A model generated the notes under the pieces. The model saw nothing but the letters and a program-made list of their open reading frames with translations. It was not told the DNA's origin and did no database searches. DNA of 64,000 nt from Oceanobacillus bengalensis (GTDB lineage Bacteria > Bacillota > Bacilli > Bacillales > Amphibacillaceae): NCBI RefSeq assembly GCF_003628445.1, contig NZ_RBZO01000004.1, positions 1 through 64,000 on the forward strand, given 5' to 3'. Below are positions 8,273 through 18,069 of the stretch, piece by piece. Numbering within the stretch: the stretch's first letter is position 1; each line of letters starts with the position of its first letter. The translations under genes were made by a program, and so were the position numbers.

Positions 8273-8292
8273 ATCTTAATAGATATTGCTGC

Positions 8293-9714
8293 TTACTTTT
8301 GTTTTCTTCCTCTCATTTCTTCGACCCACTCATCTATTTCTTCCCGTATCTCTTCAGCTTCACGGTCAATTTCATCTAACTTCGTGGAACGTAAATCTCT
8401 TATTAAATCTAATTTCACTCGATATTCATCTGTAATTAAATCCGAAATTTCACTCGCGGTTTCGCTTGTAATTAAATCTTCTTCTCTTAATTTTCTTAAG
8501 GCTAAATCGAATCTATCCTTCTCTGTCTGAATAACCGTTCGAATTATATTAAGGTCAATATCAAAACGGTCATATTCATTAAGAATTTCCCATGGATCTG
8601 GAGCCATCGTATGGGCCCATGCCAAATCAATGGTCGATGGCAGCCATTTTTTTTCAATCGTTGTTTTTAGCTCGTTGGCATTATTTGCTGAAAAATACTC
8701 CCCATTTCCAGCTTCAGATACTTGTCTCAACTGACCTTCTGTAACTTCATCAACATCAAAGCCGATAATATTAACTACTCGATTTTCATCGTTTGAAACA
8801 AATGATTCCGCTTCTAAAGCTGGATCTCCATCACATGTCTCAACACCATCACTAATAATATATACTGTGACAGCTTCCATAAACCCACTGCTTAATGTAT
8901 TCACTTTCTTGATTGCTCCAGCTAATGGTGTATATCCATTACTCTCAAAGGACTTTAATGTCTGTTCAAACGCCTCTTCATCGTATACCCCCATTGGGTA
9001 AACTTCTTCAATGCCATTACAAGATAATTCTTTATCATCTTCAGATTCAGAACCCTTGTGACCATAGACGATGAGTGAAAGCTCATTATTATGACCAATC
9101 ACCTCAGCAAATTGTTCAGCAGCCCTTCTTGCAATGTCCATTTTAACTTGACCATCAACTGTCAGTTGCATACTTGAGCTTGCATCAAGAAGAATAAATG
9201 CTTTACCATTCTTCTCTACATCCCAGGCACGCTCATTTTCTACTTGAGGTGCTGGCAAATAAGGATCTTCAAAGTTCGGAACAAAGCTCTCTGCCTTTTC
9301 AATTAATGACTTGTAATGAGGGGAACCTAATAAATGTACAAGTCCCTTATATAAGAAAACAGCTTCCTGTGTCTCATTGGAAATCTCCCTTAACTCTTGT
9401 ACAAATACCTCATCTTCCACCTGATAATCGTCTTCTGCTTCTTCATCGATGGAAATCCCTTCCACTAAAGTACCACCTTGTCTTGCTTTCATTCCTTCTA
9501 TTGAATCAATAAAAGAAATGGTTTCTAATTTCCCATCAAGGATATCCTTATTGTTTCCTGTTTCTTTATTTTCTTGAACTTCATCATTAGTAATCTCTTT
9601 ATTCTCAGTCCCTTGTGGCTCTTCTGGTTCTGCTACATTTTCTTTTTCTGTACAACCTACGAATATGAATAATATCAAAATTATTGCTACTCCATATATT
9701 CCTTTTTTAAGCAT
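8293..9714 (-). CDS. VWA-domain lipoprotein
   Basis: 473 residues. An N-terminal lipoprotein signal ends in FIFVGC (Cys about residue 21), so the mature protein should be attached to the outer membrane leaflet. An acidic linker follows, then a von Willebrand factor A domain (about 170-355) with the metal-ion site DASSSM near residue 178. The C-terminal 90 residues are charged and predicted coiled-coil (REEDLITSETASEISDLI to EEIDEWVEEM). VWA domains mediate protein contacts through Mg2+; the partner is unknown. It forms a single-gene unit ending in a strong hairpin. Confidence 0.85.
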   Translation of the reverse strand: MLKKGIYGVAIILILFIFVGCTEKENVAEPEEPQGTENKEITNDEVQENKETGNNKDILDGKLETISFIDSIEGMKARQGGTLVEGISIDEEAEDDYQVEDEVFVQELREISNETQEAVFLYKGLVHLLGSPHYKSLIEKAESFVPNFEDPYLPAPQVENERAWDVEKNGKAFILLDASSSMQLTVDGQVKMDIARRAAEQFAEVIGHNNELSLIVYGHKGSESEDDKELSCNGIEEVYPMGVYDEEAFEQTLKSFESNGYTPLAGAIKKVNTLSSGFMEAVTVYIISDGVETCDGDPALEAESFVSNDENRVVNIIGFDVDEVTEGQLRQVSEAGNGEYFSANNANELKTTIEKKWLPSTIDLAWAHTMAPDPWEILNEYDRFDIDLNIIRTVIQTEKDRFDLALRKLREEDLITSETASEISDLITDEYRVKLDLIRDLRSTKLDEIDREAEEIREEIDEWVEEMRGRKQK

Positions 9715-9826
9715 TTTTACCCTCCAATCACCCTTCTTATAAGATTGAATATAATTAACTCACTCGTCAATATTACAAAACTCCTAAAGATGATGCAAAC
9801 ATAGGTATATTCTCTTATATAGAAAT

Positions 9827-11983
9827 TCACTTCTCAAACTGCATTTTCCAACTATAATAGTCGTTATTGGTATTTTTCTCATAGCTTAAATAGGCATTGA
9901 ACTTCTTTCCATTTTTACTAGTTAGTCCTTTAACATATGCCTGATTTTCTTTTAATAATTGTTTTACCATCGTCTTTGTTGGCTTCTTTTTCATGGTCTT
10001 TAAATATTTGTCGTTTTTCCATATCACAAATTTGCAACCTTGCTTCCAGTTGCTACACCCAAATCCTTTTGTTCCCTCCATTATTTTACCACCACATTTT
10101 GGACATATCCCTAGCACTTCGGTAGATTTTCTTGTTGTGGAAACTTCTTTAATAATTTTATCTTCTGCCTTTTTTAAGGTTTCCACTGATGCAGTTGTAA
10201 ATCTGAAAATTGTTTGAAGGAAATCTTGCTTTCTAGCCTCACCTTTTTGAATATCTGATAGTGCCTTTTCTAGCTTTCCAGTAAACTCTAAATCAAACAA
10301 CTCTTTTACTGGAAAGGTTTCAACAAGTTTCGAGCCAAGTATGGTGCACGTTAAATTCTTTCCTTCTGCCATAATATATCCAACATCTTTTAATTTCTTA
10401 ATTGTTTCCGCCCTTGTTGCAGGTGTACCTATACTAAAACCCGTTAGAATTCTCCCTAGCGTGTCTTCGTTTTCGGCTTCTTTGTAGCTTTTCCCACAAG
10501 TTTCCATTACACGTAGTAATGTTTTTTCTGTATGGGGCTTAGGTGCTTTCGTTACATGTGTTGTCACCTCGGACGCTATTAAGTCTACATTCTCATGCAA
10601 CGCAACATAAGGTAGGATTGTGTCCTTTGACTGGATATTTTCTATCTTCTTCCATCCCTCTATGAGTTGTACTTTCCCCTTGGAATGAAATGCTCCTTTT
10701 AATTGCACTCCAATCATTGATGTTGTTAGCTTTGTTTCCTCATATTCAGCAATTGGCATAAACTGCATGATGAATCTATTTTTAATGGCGGTATAGATAA
10801 TATTTTCATCACTAGTCAATCGCTTCGGTTTTAAATAAGTAGGAATAATCGCACTATGACTTTCAACCTTTGCATTGTTAAATAGGCGTTTCGTTCTCAT
10901 AAATGTAATTTCATCCTTATATGGATGATCTTCCGAATGGATCTGTAATACTTTCGCCGCTTTCCCGACTAGACTTTCCTCTAATGCAGTACTTGATGTT
11001 CTTGGATAAGTAATAAACTTTTTCTCGTACAGGGATTGGGCAACTTTCAATACTTTATCAGACGTCCATCCTTTAAATTTATTCGTAATGTAACCTTGTA
11101 AGTTCGATAAATTAAATAGAAATGGAGGAAATTCCTTCTTCTTCTTCACTTGCTTGTCTGTTATCATTCCTTTGTTTCCCTGGATCCTTTCATGTAAATG
11201 CTCTAGGTCTGCTTTTTTCTTGAATTTCTCCTCATTTTCCTCCATATATGTTCCTATATATTCTTTCCCTTCTGCAGTTTGGAAAGTCGCCTGCAATTTA
11301 AAATAATCTTCGGGTACAAAATTTTCGATTTCTTTATCACGATCATAAATGATTTTAAGCGTTGGTAAAAGTACTCGACCAATATTAAGTGCCTTTCCTT
11401 TTCCCTTTTGATATTTTAACGTTGCAACGGAAGTCAGATTGATTCCGATTACCCAATCCGTCCATTGTCTACTAATTCCAGCATCGCGTAGAAATCGCAT
11501 CTCTTGGTTTGATTTTATATTCGCAAGGCCCTGATTCACCTCAGCTGGTGTCCATTCATTTAACAATAGCCTGTACACGGGTTTTGCTTGTTTTCCACCA
11601 CGATAAATAATACTGTCTCCAATCAATTGTCCCTCTCTATCATAATCACAGGCCGAAATAATCATTTGAACATCATTCCGTTTTATTAAGGATTGAATGG
11701 TGTTCAATTGCTTACGTGCCCCACCATCTGTTTGTTTTCGATTTCTTGGATTGCTCTTAACCTTATATTTAAACTCCTGCGGTATAAATGGAAAATTATC
11801 CATCTTCCAACTGGACATTTTACTGTCATAGTCTTTGGCGTCATATAATTCTACTAAATGTCCAAAGGCCCATGTAACGATGTAATCATTCCCTTCAAAA
11901 TAGCCATCTTTTTTCACCTTTATATTTAGTGCGTCCGCAATATTCTTCGCGACTGACGGCTTTTCTGCAAGTACTAATTTCAT
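9827..11983 (-). CDS. topB: DNA topoisomerase III
   Basis: 718 residues beginning MKLVLAEKPSVAKNIADAL, the TopB signature. The Toprim metal site CDYDREGQLIGD is near residue 110 and the catalytic tyrosine is in KKFITYPRTSS near residue 325. The C-terminus carries one type IA zinc ribbon, CPKCGG and CSNWKQGC near residues 630-655. The enzyme decatenates and relaxes DNA through a single-strand break and helps resolve recombination intermediates. It starts at ATG and stands alone. Confidence 0.95.
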   Translation of the reverse strand: MKLVLAEKPSVAKNIADALNIKVKKDGYFEGNDYIVTWAFGHLVELYDAKDYDSKMSSWKMDNFPFIPQEFKYKVKSNPRNRKQTDGGARKQLNTIQSLIKRNDVQMIISACDYDREGQLIGDSIIYRGGKQAKPVYRLLLNEWTPAEVNQGLANIKSNQEMRFLRDAGISRQWTDWVIGINLTSVATLKYQKGKGKALNIGRVLLPTLKIIYDRDKEIENFVPEDYFKLQATFQTAEGKEYIGTYMEENEEKFKKKADLEHLHERIQGNKGMITDKQVKKKKEFPPFLFNLSNLQGYITNKFKGWTSDKVLKVAQSLYEKKFITYPRTSSTALEESLVGKAAKVLQIHSEDHPYKDEITFMRTKRLFNNAKVESHSAIIPTYLKPKRLTSDENIIYTAIKNRFIMQFMPIAEYEETKLTTSMIGVQLKGAFHSKGKVQLIEGWKKIENIQSKDTILPYVALHENVDLIASEVTTHVTKAPKPHTEKTLLRVMETCGKSYKEAENEDTLGRILTGFSIGTPATRAETIKKLKDVGYIMAEGKNLTCTILGSKLVETFPVKELFDLEFTGKLEKALSDIQKGEARKQDFLQTIFRFTTASVETLKKAEDKIIKEVSTTRKSTEVLGICPKCGGKIMEGTKGFGCSNWKQGCKFVIWKNDKYLKTMKKKPTKTMVKQLLKENQAYVKGLTSKNGKKFNAYLSYEKNTNNDYYSWKMQFEK

Positions 11984-12235
11984 AAATAAATAGCTCCTAT
12001 TCTTTTGAATAATTGGGATTTTTATAGAAAGGTAATATTAGAGGTTTGTATAAATGTAGTAATTCTATTATATTACAAGATTTGCCGATATGCATGAAGG
12101 ATTACTTTTATTATTGATTTTCCTTAGATAATCTTCGGATCGCCGCTTAACTTGTTATGAATTCGTTCTGAATCCTTGATAGAACCATATGTATATAATT
12201 GGAGCTAATTATCTTATTAAGGGATGGTGACTTTA

Positions 12236-14311
12236 GTGGATAAGGAAAAAGATAACGAGAGAAATCAGACACCATTTGACGGGAATCCGAAAGATGATCA
12301 ACTCGAACAATATCGTAAGAAAAATACTGGTCCCGGAAAAAAGATGACAGATGAGAACGGTGTAAATGTTTCAAATGACCGCTGGAGCCTAAGGGCAGGA
12401 AAGCGTGGTCCACATTTATTACAAGACTTTCATTTTTATAAGAAACAGACACATTTTAACCGGGAACGAATACCAGAAAAAGTTGTTCATGCCCGGGGGT
12501 TCGGTTTGTATGGAGACTTTGAGTTATATAAATCAATGAAACACCTCACAAGAGCTCACTTCCTGCAAGACCCCGGATGTAAAACACCTGTATTTGTCAG
12601 ATTCTCTAATTTTATCGGTAGTAAGGGATCGAAGGACACCGCAGTGGATATACGTGGATTTGCGGTCAAATTTTATACGCAAGAAGGAAATTATGATATG
12701 TTGTCACTCCAATTTCCAGTATTTATTCTTGCGGATGCCATGAAATTTATGGATGTAACACATGCAGCCAAGCCTAATCCAATTACAGATATACCGCAAG
12801 CTACTGTCGCACAAGATGGTTTTTGGGACTATGTCGCTAATAATGAGGAATCAGCACATATGGTGATGTGGCTCATGTCCATGCGGGGCCGTCCAAGAAG
12901 CTGGCGCATGATGGCAGGGTGGCCAATTAATACGTTCAGATTTGTTAATGAACAGGGAAAATCTACTTTTGTCAGGTATAAATGGGTGCCTAAACTCGGT
13001 GTTCATTCCTTGTTACTAGATGAAGCAAATATTATCGGAGGTGTAGACCCAGACTTCCATCGCCGTGATATCGTAGAAGCAGTAGAAAAAGGCGCATATC
13101 CCGAATATGAATTAGGTGTGCAATTAATTGCTGAAGAAGATGAATTTAAATATGACTTCGATATTTTAGATGATACAAAACTATGGCCAGAAGAAGTAGT
13201 ACCAGTTGAAATTGTAGGTAAGTTGACATTGAATCGGCTTGTAGATAATTTCTTTGCAGAAGAAGAACAGTCCGTATTTGATCCTGCCAATGTTGTTCCA
13301 GGAATCGAATTTACGAACGATCCTGTCTTACAAGGTAGAGCAATTGCTTATAGAGATACTGAATTATATCGACAAAATTCTGCAAATATTGAGGACATCC
13401 CTGTTAACAAACCGATTGTAGAAAAGAACTATAACCTTAGGGATAGCTACCAAAGGCATCGGATAGATGTTGATTACGTAAACTATCATAATAATTCATT
13501 GGCTGGAAATACGCCTGCAGAAGCTTCCGCTGAAGAAGGTGGATATGTACATTATCCTGGGCAAGTAGATGGTCACGTTACGAGAGAACGTCCAAGTGAG
13601 TCTTTCTATGATTACTTCTCACAGGCAAGACTTTTCTGGAACAGCTTATCACCTGTAGAAAAACAAGACCTCGTAGAAACATTTAATTATCATCTCGGAT
13701 ATGTAAAAAGTAAATCAGTTAGACAGCAAAACGTTGAAATGTGGGCTAACGTTGATAAGGAAATGGCAACAATCATTGCGGAAAGTATCGGAGTAAATCC
13801 ACCTACTAAAGGAAATGTTCCTGTAACAAAAAGTTCCCCTGCTATTAGCCAATTAAATACACCACATTATGCCTATACACAAAAAGTTGGTGTATTAATT
13901 GGCAATGGGTTTAACGATGACGAGGTAAAAAATGTACTTAACACTCTTCAGACAAATGGAGTATTTATGGATATTATCAGTGAAAATCTTAGCCCTGTTA
14001 CAGGAGCTGATGGCACAAAAATTGAACCAAACGAGACTTTTAAAACAAAGTACCCTGTCCTATATGATTCTCTCTATGTTGTTGGTGGAGCTGCTAAAAA
14101 TCAAGCAAAGTTCAACTCTGATATTATGAATTTCATCAATGAAGCATATCAACACTATAAACCAATTGGTATTGCAACAACTGGACAGTCCTACATTCAT
14201 ACTTCAGACAAAAACAATCTAGCCGGTGTCGTTTTTGCTACAAATAATCCAGACTTTGGAGAGGATTTTGTTGCTGCAATTGCTAAGCAACGTTTTTGGA
14301 ACAGAACATAA
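12236..14311 (+). CDS. katE: Large-subunit catalase (clade 2, HPII type)
   Basis: 691 residues from a GTG preceded by GGATGGTGA; ATG at 12224 is possible but has a site touching it. The catalytic His is in KVVHARGFG near residue 75 and the haem-side motifs FVRFSNFIGSKGSKDTAVDIRG and RDTELYRQNSANIEDIPVN are present. After about residue 530 comes the extra flavodoxin/DJ-1-like domain (VGVLIGNGFNDDEV), which separates this clade from small catalases. It degrades hydrogen peroxide; the Bacillus subtilis relative is sigma-B controlled and spore- or stress-related. ATAATT-N6-AATTAT (12195-12212) lies just upstream. Confidence 0.95.
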   Translation: MDKEKDNERNQTPFDGNPKDDQLEQYRKKNTGPGKKMTDENGVNVSNDRWSLRAGKRGPHLLQDFHFYKKQTHFNRERIPEKVVHARGFGLYGDFELYKSMKHLTRAHFLQDPGCKTPVFVRFSNFIGSKGSKDTAVDIRGFAVKFYTQEGNYDMLSLQFPVFILADAMKFMDVTHAAKPNPITDIPQATVAQDGFWDYVANNEESAHMVMWLMSMRGRPRSWRMMAGWPINTFRFVNEQGKSTFVRYKWVPKLGVHSLLLDEANIIGGVDPDFHRRDIVEAVEKGAYPEYELGVQLIAEEDEFKYDFDILDDTKLWPEEVVPVEIVGKLTLNRLVDNFFAEEEQSVFDPANVVPGIEFTNDPVLQGRAIAYRDTELYRQNSANIEDIPVNKPIVEKNYNLRDSYQRHRIDVDYVNYHNNSLAGNTPAEASAEEGGYVHYPGQVDGHVTRERPSESFYDYFSQARLFWNSLSPVEKQDLVETFNYHLGYVKSKSVRQQNVEMWANVDKEMATIIAESIGVNPPTKGNVPVTKSSPAISQLNTPHYAYTQKVGVLIGNGFNDDEVKNVLNTLQTNGVFMDIISENLSPVTGADGTKIEPNETFKTKYPVLYDSLYVVGGAAKNQAKFNSDIMNFINEAYQHYKPIGIATTGQSYIHTSDKNNLAGVVFATNNPDFGEDFVAAIAKQRFWNRT

Positions 14312-14403
14312 TTTCACAATATGCCAAAAGACACCCACATATTGCAATTTTCAAATATTTATTGTAAAGTAGTTTATTATAAATATAAATTAAATAAACA
14401 AAT

Positions 14404-14561
14404 TCTTATCAAGAGAGACGGAGGGACTGGCCCGAAGATGTCTCAGCAACCGACCAATTTGTCATTGGTAGTGGTGCTAAATCCAACGGGTATTGCACCC
14501 GAAAGATGAGAAGAGCGTATATGTGAAAAGACCCTCTTCTTCTATGCAGAGGGTCTTTTGT
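14404..14561 (+). promoter_or_regulatory. SAM-I riboswitch (S-box) with terminator
   Basis: The strand reads CTTATCAAGAGAGACGGAGG then GACTGGCCC and CAGCAACC, the invariant S-box core, and ends ...GCACCCGAAAGATGAGAAG at 14512. A rho-independent terminator follows: AAAGACCCTCT (14526-14536) against AGAGGGTCTTTT (14549-14560). With S-adenosylmethionine bound, transcription should stop there. The next gene on the strand is metI, a usual S-box target, but nearly 900 bases of repeats lie between. Confidence 0.95.
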
Positions 14562-14604
14562 ATTTGCTGTTTTCTAAAGGATTGTTGCTTTTTCTTAAAT
14601 ATAA

Positions 14605-15390
14605 GTAGTGACGTAAAAGATATAAACTGCGACGTAAGATTAACCTTTGGAAACTAACTGAAAATATTCTGAAATAATTTGCTTCGACGCTAATCAAGTT
14701 GTTTTCGCTTGCCAAGAGCTCCGTTTTAATCTAGAGAAGCTCTTTCAAGTTACTTTCGCTTGCACGAGAGCTCCGTTTTGATCTAGAGAAGCTTTTTCAA
14801 GTTACTTTCGAACGCACGAGAGCTCCGTTTTGATCTAGAGCGGCTTTATCAAGTTACTTTCGAACGCCTAGAGCTCCGTTTTGATCTAGAGAAGCTCTTT
14901 CAAGTTACTTTCGAAGCCCGAGAGCCCCGTTTTGATCTAGAGAGGCTTTATCAAGTTACTTTCGCTTGCACGAGAGCTCCGTTTTGATCTAGAGAAGCTT
15001 TTTCAAGTTACTTTCGAAGCCCTAGAGCTCCGTTTTGATCTAGAGAGGCTTTATCAAGTTACTTTCGAAGCCCTAGAGCTCCGTTTTGATCTAGAGAGTA
15101 CTTGTTAAGACACTTTTTGTGCTATTCAACTTACAAATAATATTATTAGTCGTATTTGGTTGATTGGAGCGGAGGGCAGCCAGTCGACTCCTCGAAAATA
15201 AAGGGCAATTTTCTAACGAAGATGTAACGCTGACGATGTATTACTTGTCCTGCAGGAAAAACACATGTCCGAAGACTCCAGAAGAAGCGCTCTTTGCTTC
15301 TCTCGAGGCTGAGGCCGTGCCCTAAGGTGCACGTACTGGCTGCCGGAGCGGAAATCAACAAAGCACTTACGTCGCATATTATATCAATAG
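14605..15390. repeat. Composite repeat element: tandem array plus module B (copy 3)
   Basis: Terminal inverted repeats: GATATAAACTGCGACGTAAG at 14619-14638 against CTTACGTCGCATATTATATC at 15366-15385. Between them are an eight-copy, about 53-bp tandem array (14670-15100) and one module B palindrome with arms GGGCAGCCAGT (15174-15184) and ACTGGCTGCC (15335-15344). Module B holds an extra stretch of about 60 bases near 15195-15255 absent from other copies. The whole sits between the SAM riboswitch and metI. Confidence 0.8.
14670..15100. repeat. Tandem array, unit about 53 bp, eight copies
   Basis: Each unit holds ATCAAGTTACTTTCG, a variable run of 6-9 bases (CTTGCACGA, AACGCACGA, AAGCCCTA), then GAGCTCCGTTTTGATCTAGA and GA(A/G)GCTTT. 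GTTTTRATCTAGAG occurs eight times. The variable part lies within the unit and is too short for CRISPR spacers. The 51-bp array at 30660-30945 has the same plan with diverged sequence. Confidence 0.9.
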
Positions 15391-15453
15391 TAACAATCGC
15401 AACAATCAACATGAAAACAGCCTTTGTACTTTAAATTTTGGAGGAATGTAGCA

Positions 15454-16557
15454 ATGTCAGATAAAGCAATCGAAACAGAATTAGTACAATTAGGGAATAA
15501 AACGGATCCGAGTACGGGTGCAGTAAATCCTCCCATTTATTTATCAACCGCTTATCAGCATCAAGGGTTAGGAAAATCTACAGGCTATGATTACACGCGT
15601 ACCAAAAATCCCACTCGTAGCATTCTAGAAGAAGGCATTGCAACATTAGAAAAGGGTGACGCGGGTTACGCATGCAGCTCAGGAATGGCTGCAATCCAGC
15701 TGGTCTTTTCACTATTTAAATCAGGTGACCACCTCATTGCTATAGAGGATATTTATGGTGGTACGTACCGCTTACTTGAACAATATGCTAAAAACTACGA
15801 TATACAAACTACTTATTCAACTTTTACAGATATTCTAGAAACAGAGCAATCCATTACATCCAAAACAAAGGCCTTATTTATTGAAACGCCCACCAACCCA
15901 TTAATGCTTGAAGTTAACATCGCAGACTATGCAACGTTAGCAAAAAAACATAACTTACTATTAATCGTGGATAACACCTTCTTAACGCCATACCTTCAGC
16001 AACCACTCGCACTCGGAGCTGATATTGTAATCCATAGCGCAACAAAATACGTTGGTGGACACAATGATGTCTTGGCAGGTTTAGTGGTAGCAAAGGGCAA
16101 TGAGCTTTGTGGGAAATTAAGTAACTTACATAACGCTTCTGGCGCGATTCTTTCTCCCTTTGATTGTTGGCTCTTAATTAGAGGGCTAAAGACACTTGCA
16201 CTGCGTATGGAAAAACATCAAGAAAACGCAAAATCAATCGTTCAATTTTTACATGAACACCGAAAAGTAACAGAAGTACTTTATGCAGGTCAAGGTGGAA
16301 TGATATCATTCTGTTTGACTGAAAGCAGATGGATTGATCCGTTTTTATCAAACCTTCAATTAATCGTTTTTGCTGAAAGTCTTGGTGGTGTGGAGAGTTT
16401 TATTACCTATCCAGCAACACAGACACATGCAGAAATACCGAAAGAAGAAAGAGAGAGACGTGGCGTAAGTGATAGACTATTACGATTCTCAGTCGGTATC
16501 GAGCAAGTGGAAGATTTAAAGAAAGATTTAGACCAAGCATTAGAAAGCTTAGTATAA
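15454..16557 (+). CDS. metI: Cystathionine gamma-synthase / O-acetylhomoserine thiolyase
   Basis: 367 residues; GGAGG lies 9 bases before the ATG. A Cys/Met-metabolism PLP enzyme of fold type I: FDYxRTKNPTR-type motif YDYTRTKNPTRS at residues 38-49, PLP lysine in HSATKYVGGHND near residue 195, and ESLGGVESFITYPATQTHAE near 315. The pattern agrees closely with Bacillus subtilis MetI, which joins O-acetylhomoserine and cysteine (or sulfide). metI is normally under an S-box; here the riboswitch lies about 0.9 kb upstream with a repeat element between. No metC follows; a terminator does. Confidence 0.9.
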   Translation: MSDKAIETELVQLGNKTDPSTGAVNPPIYLSTAYQHQGLGKSTGYDYTRTKNPTRSILEEGIATLEKGDAGYACSSGMAAIQLVFSLFKSGDHLIAIEDIYGGTYRLLEQYAKNYDIQTTYSTFTDILETEQSITSKTKALFIETPTNPLMLEVNIADYATLAKKHNLLLIVDNTFLTPYLQQPLALGADIVIHSATKYVGGHNDVLAGLVVAKGNELCGKLSNLHNASGAILSPFDCWLLIRGLKTLALRMEKHQENAKSIVQFLHEHRKVTEVLYAGQGGMISFCLTESRWIDPFLSNLQLIVFAESLGGVESFITYPATQTHAEIPKEERERRGVSDRLLRFSVGIEQVEDLKKDLDQALESLV

Positions 16558-16597
16558 AAAAGAAGATTCAGTGATACATATCTCTGAATCTTCTTTT
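16558..16597. terminator. Bidirectional terminator between metI and the S13 gene
   Basis: AAAAGAAGATTCAG (16558-16571) is fully complementary to CTGAATCTTCTTTT (16584-16597), between convergent genes. Confidence 0.9.
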
Positions 16598-16608
16598 ACT
16601 ATAAACTC

Positions 16609-17967
16609 TTAGCCCTCGTTTGCTATAATCTCTACCAGTTCATTTTCTATCGTTTTCCCTTCCTCCTCATCCAGTAAATGGTTTAGCATAATTGAGAATA
16701 TAAATTCGCTTCCTTTTTTAGTTTCCATGTAACCTGACAGTGTACTAACACCTTCAATTGTACCTGTTTTTGCACTTACTTTTATACCTTTCATTCTGTC
16801 TTGTAACGTTCCTCCCATTATTCTTTCCTCTTCTCCAGCAACTGGTAGTGCCTTTAAATAACTATGAAACCATGATTTACTCTGTACATCATGTAATAAT
16901 TTTGTAATTTCATTAGCTGGTATAGCATTGGAATGAGAAATACCTGATCCATCTTTCATCACAATCGTATCCATGTTCATTCCTAAGTTCGCAAGTTCCC
17001 CTTTCATTACTTCTAATCCCTTTTCCCAACTACCTTCTCCATAAACGACTTTCCCCATTTCTTTTACTAATATTTCTGCATGTCCATTATTACTAAATTT
17101 CATAAAAGGAACGAGAAGCTCTGATAGTGGGATTGATTTGCGGGAAAGAAGTAACTGACTATTTTCTTTTGCCTTACCGACTTTCACTTTTCCATTCCAT
17201 GTTATTCCTTCTCTTTCTAATGAGGCTGCAAACAAGTGAAGCGCATATGTAGTCGGTTCCCATACCGCCATAAATTCTTTTATTTTCTCTGAATCTATTG
17301 AAATCTTGCCTTTAATTTCAATTACATTACTTGCATGTTTACGTTCGATAATTAATTCATCTTCTATCTTTTCCGTTACTGTTATCGCATTATTTAGAAT
17401 TGTAATATAGTCCGTAGACGGAAATAAGGCTATAGTTGGTTTCTCTAAAGGACGACTCGCAGACGCTTCAATGATGATACTCCCTGTATCATAATCTTCA
17501 TTTGGTGAAGCAGTTAATGCAGAGACTTGTGCACCATAGTAGTATTGTTCATCTGTCCATACCAAATCTGGAGAGAGACGGGTATCATCATACCACGAAT
17601 CATCACCAACCACATTACCTTCTATTTTTGTTAACCCTCGTTTTCTTAACGCTTGTGCTAATGTGTCGAAAACTTCTGGAAGCAGTGTTGGGTCTCCCTT
17701 TCCAATAATATAAAGATCACCATGAAGTGTATTGTCATCTATGTTTCCAGCCGTTCTTATGTCTGTTTGAAATGTATAGTTTTCGCCCAGAACACTTAAC
17801 GCAGCAGCACTAGTTAATAGTTTCATATTAGAAGCTGGATGCATGCGAATGTCATCCTGATGTTCAAATAGTACTTTCCCTGTCGACTTCGAGCGAATAC
17901 TTACTCCAATCAATCCACCTTGTAACTTAACATCTGTTGTTATGTATTCCATTATTTTGTCCTTCAT
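16609..17967 (-). CDS. S13 family D-Ala-D-Ala carboxypeptidase-like protein (PBP4/DacB type) without signal peptide
   Basis: 452 residues. The three penicillin-binding motifs are present: SNMK in HPASNMKLLTSAA (near residue 47), SHSN in GSGISHSNAIP (near 320) and KTG in VSAKTGTIEG (near 405). The family trims or cuts peptidoglycan cross-links outside the cell. Yet the protein begins MKDKIMEYITTDVKLQGGL, and the frame upstream is closed by TAG, so no export signal can be added. Either it acts in the cytosol on substrates such as recycled muropeptides, or it leaves the cell by another way. Confidence 0.88.
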   Translation of the reverse strand: MKDKIMEYITTDVKLQGGLIGVSIRSKSTGKVLFEHQDDIRMHPASNMKLLTSAAALSVLGENYTFQTDIRTAGNIDDNTLHGDLYIIGKGDPTLLPEVFDTLAQALRKRGLTKIEGNVVGDDSWYDDTRLSPDLVWTDEQYYYGAQVSALTASPNEDYDTGSIIIEASASRPLEKPTIALFPSTDYITILNNAITVTEKIEDELIIERKHASNVIEIKGKISIDSEKIKEFMAVWEPTTYALHLFAASLEREGITWNGKVKVGKAKENSQLLLSRKSIPLSELLVPFMKFSNNGHAEILVKEMGKVVYGEGSWEKGLEVMKGELANLGMNMDTIVMKDGSGISHSNAIPANEITKLLHDVQSKSWFHSYLKALPVAGEEERIMGGTLQDRMKGIKVSAKTGTIEGVSTLSGYMETKKGSEFIFSIMLNHLLDEEEGKTIENELVEIIANEG

Positions 17968-18069
17968 CAAACTCCCCCTCTATATTATTCGCTTCTGTCT
18001 ATTCATTCTAGAAACCGCTAATATAATCCTCTTTGATAAAGACTTTTTCGTAAGTTTTTGTTACTTTTC

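Noticed and set aside
12195-12212. PerR box before katE
   Set aside because: ATAATT-N6-AATTAT is palindromic but does not fit the 15-base PerR pattern with a single central base.
14670-15100. Possible CRISPR array
   Set aside because: The units are directly joined, the variable run is only 6-9 bases within the unit, its forms recur, and no cas genes are near.
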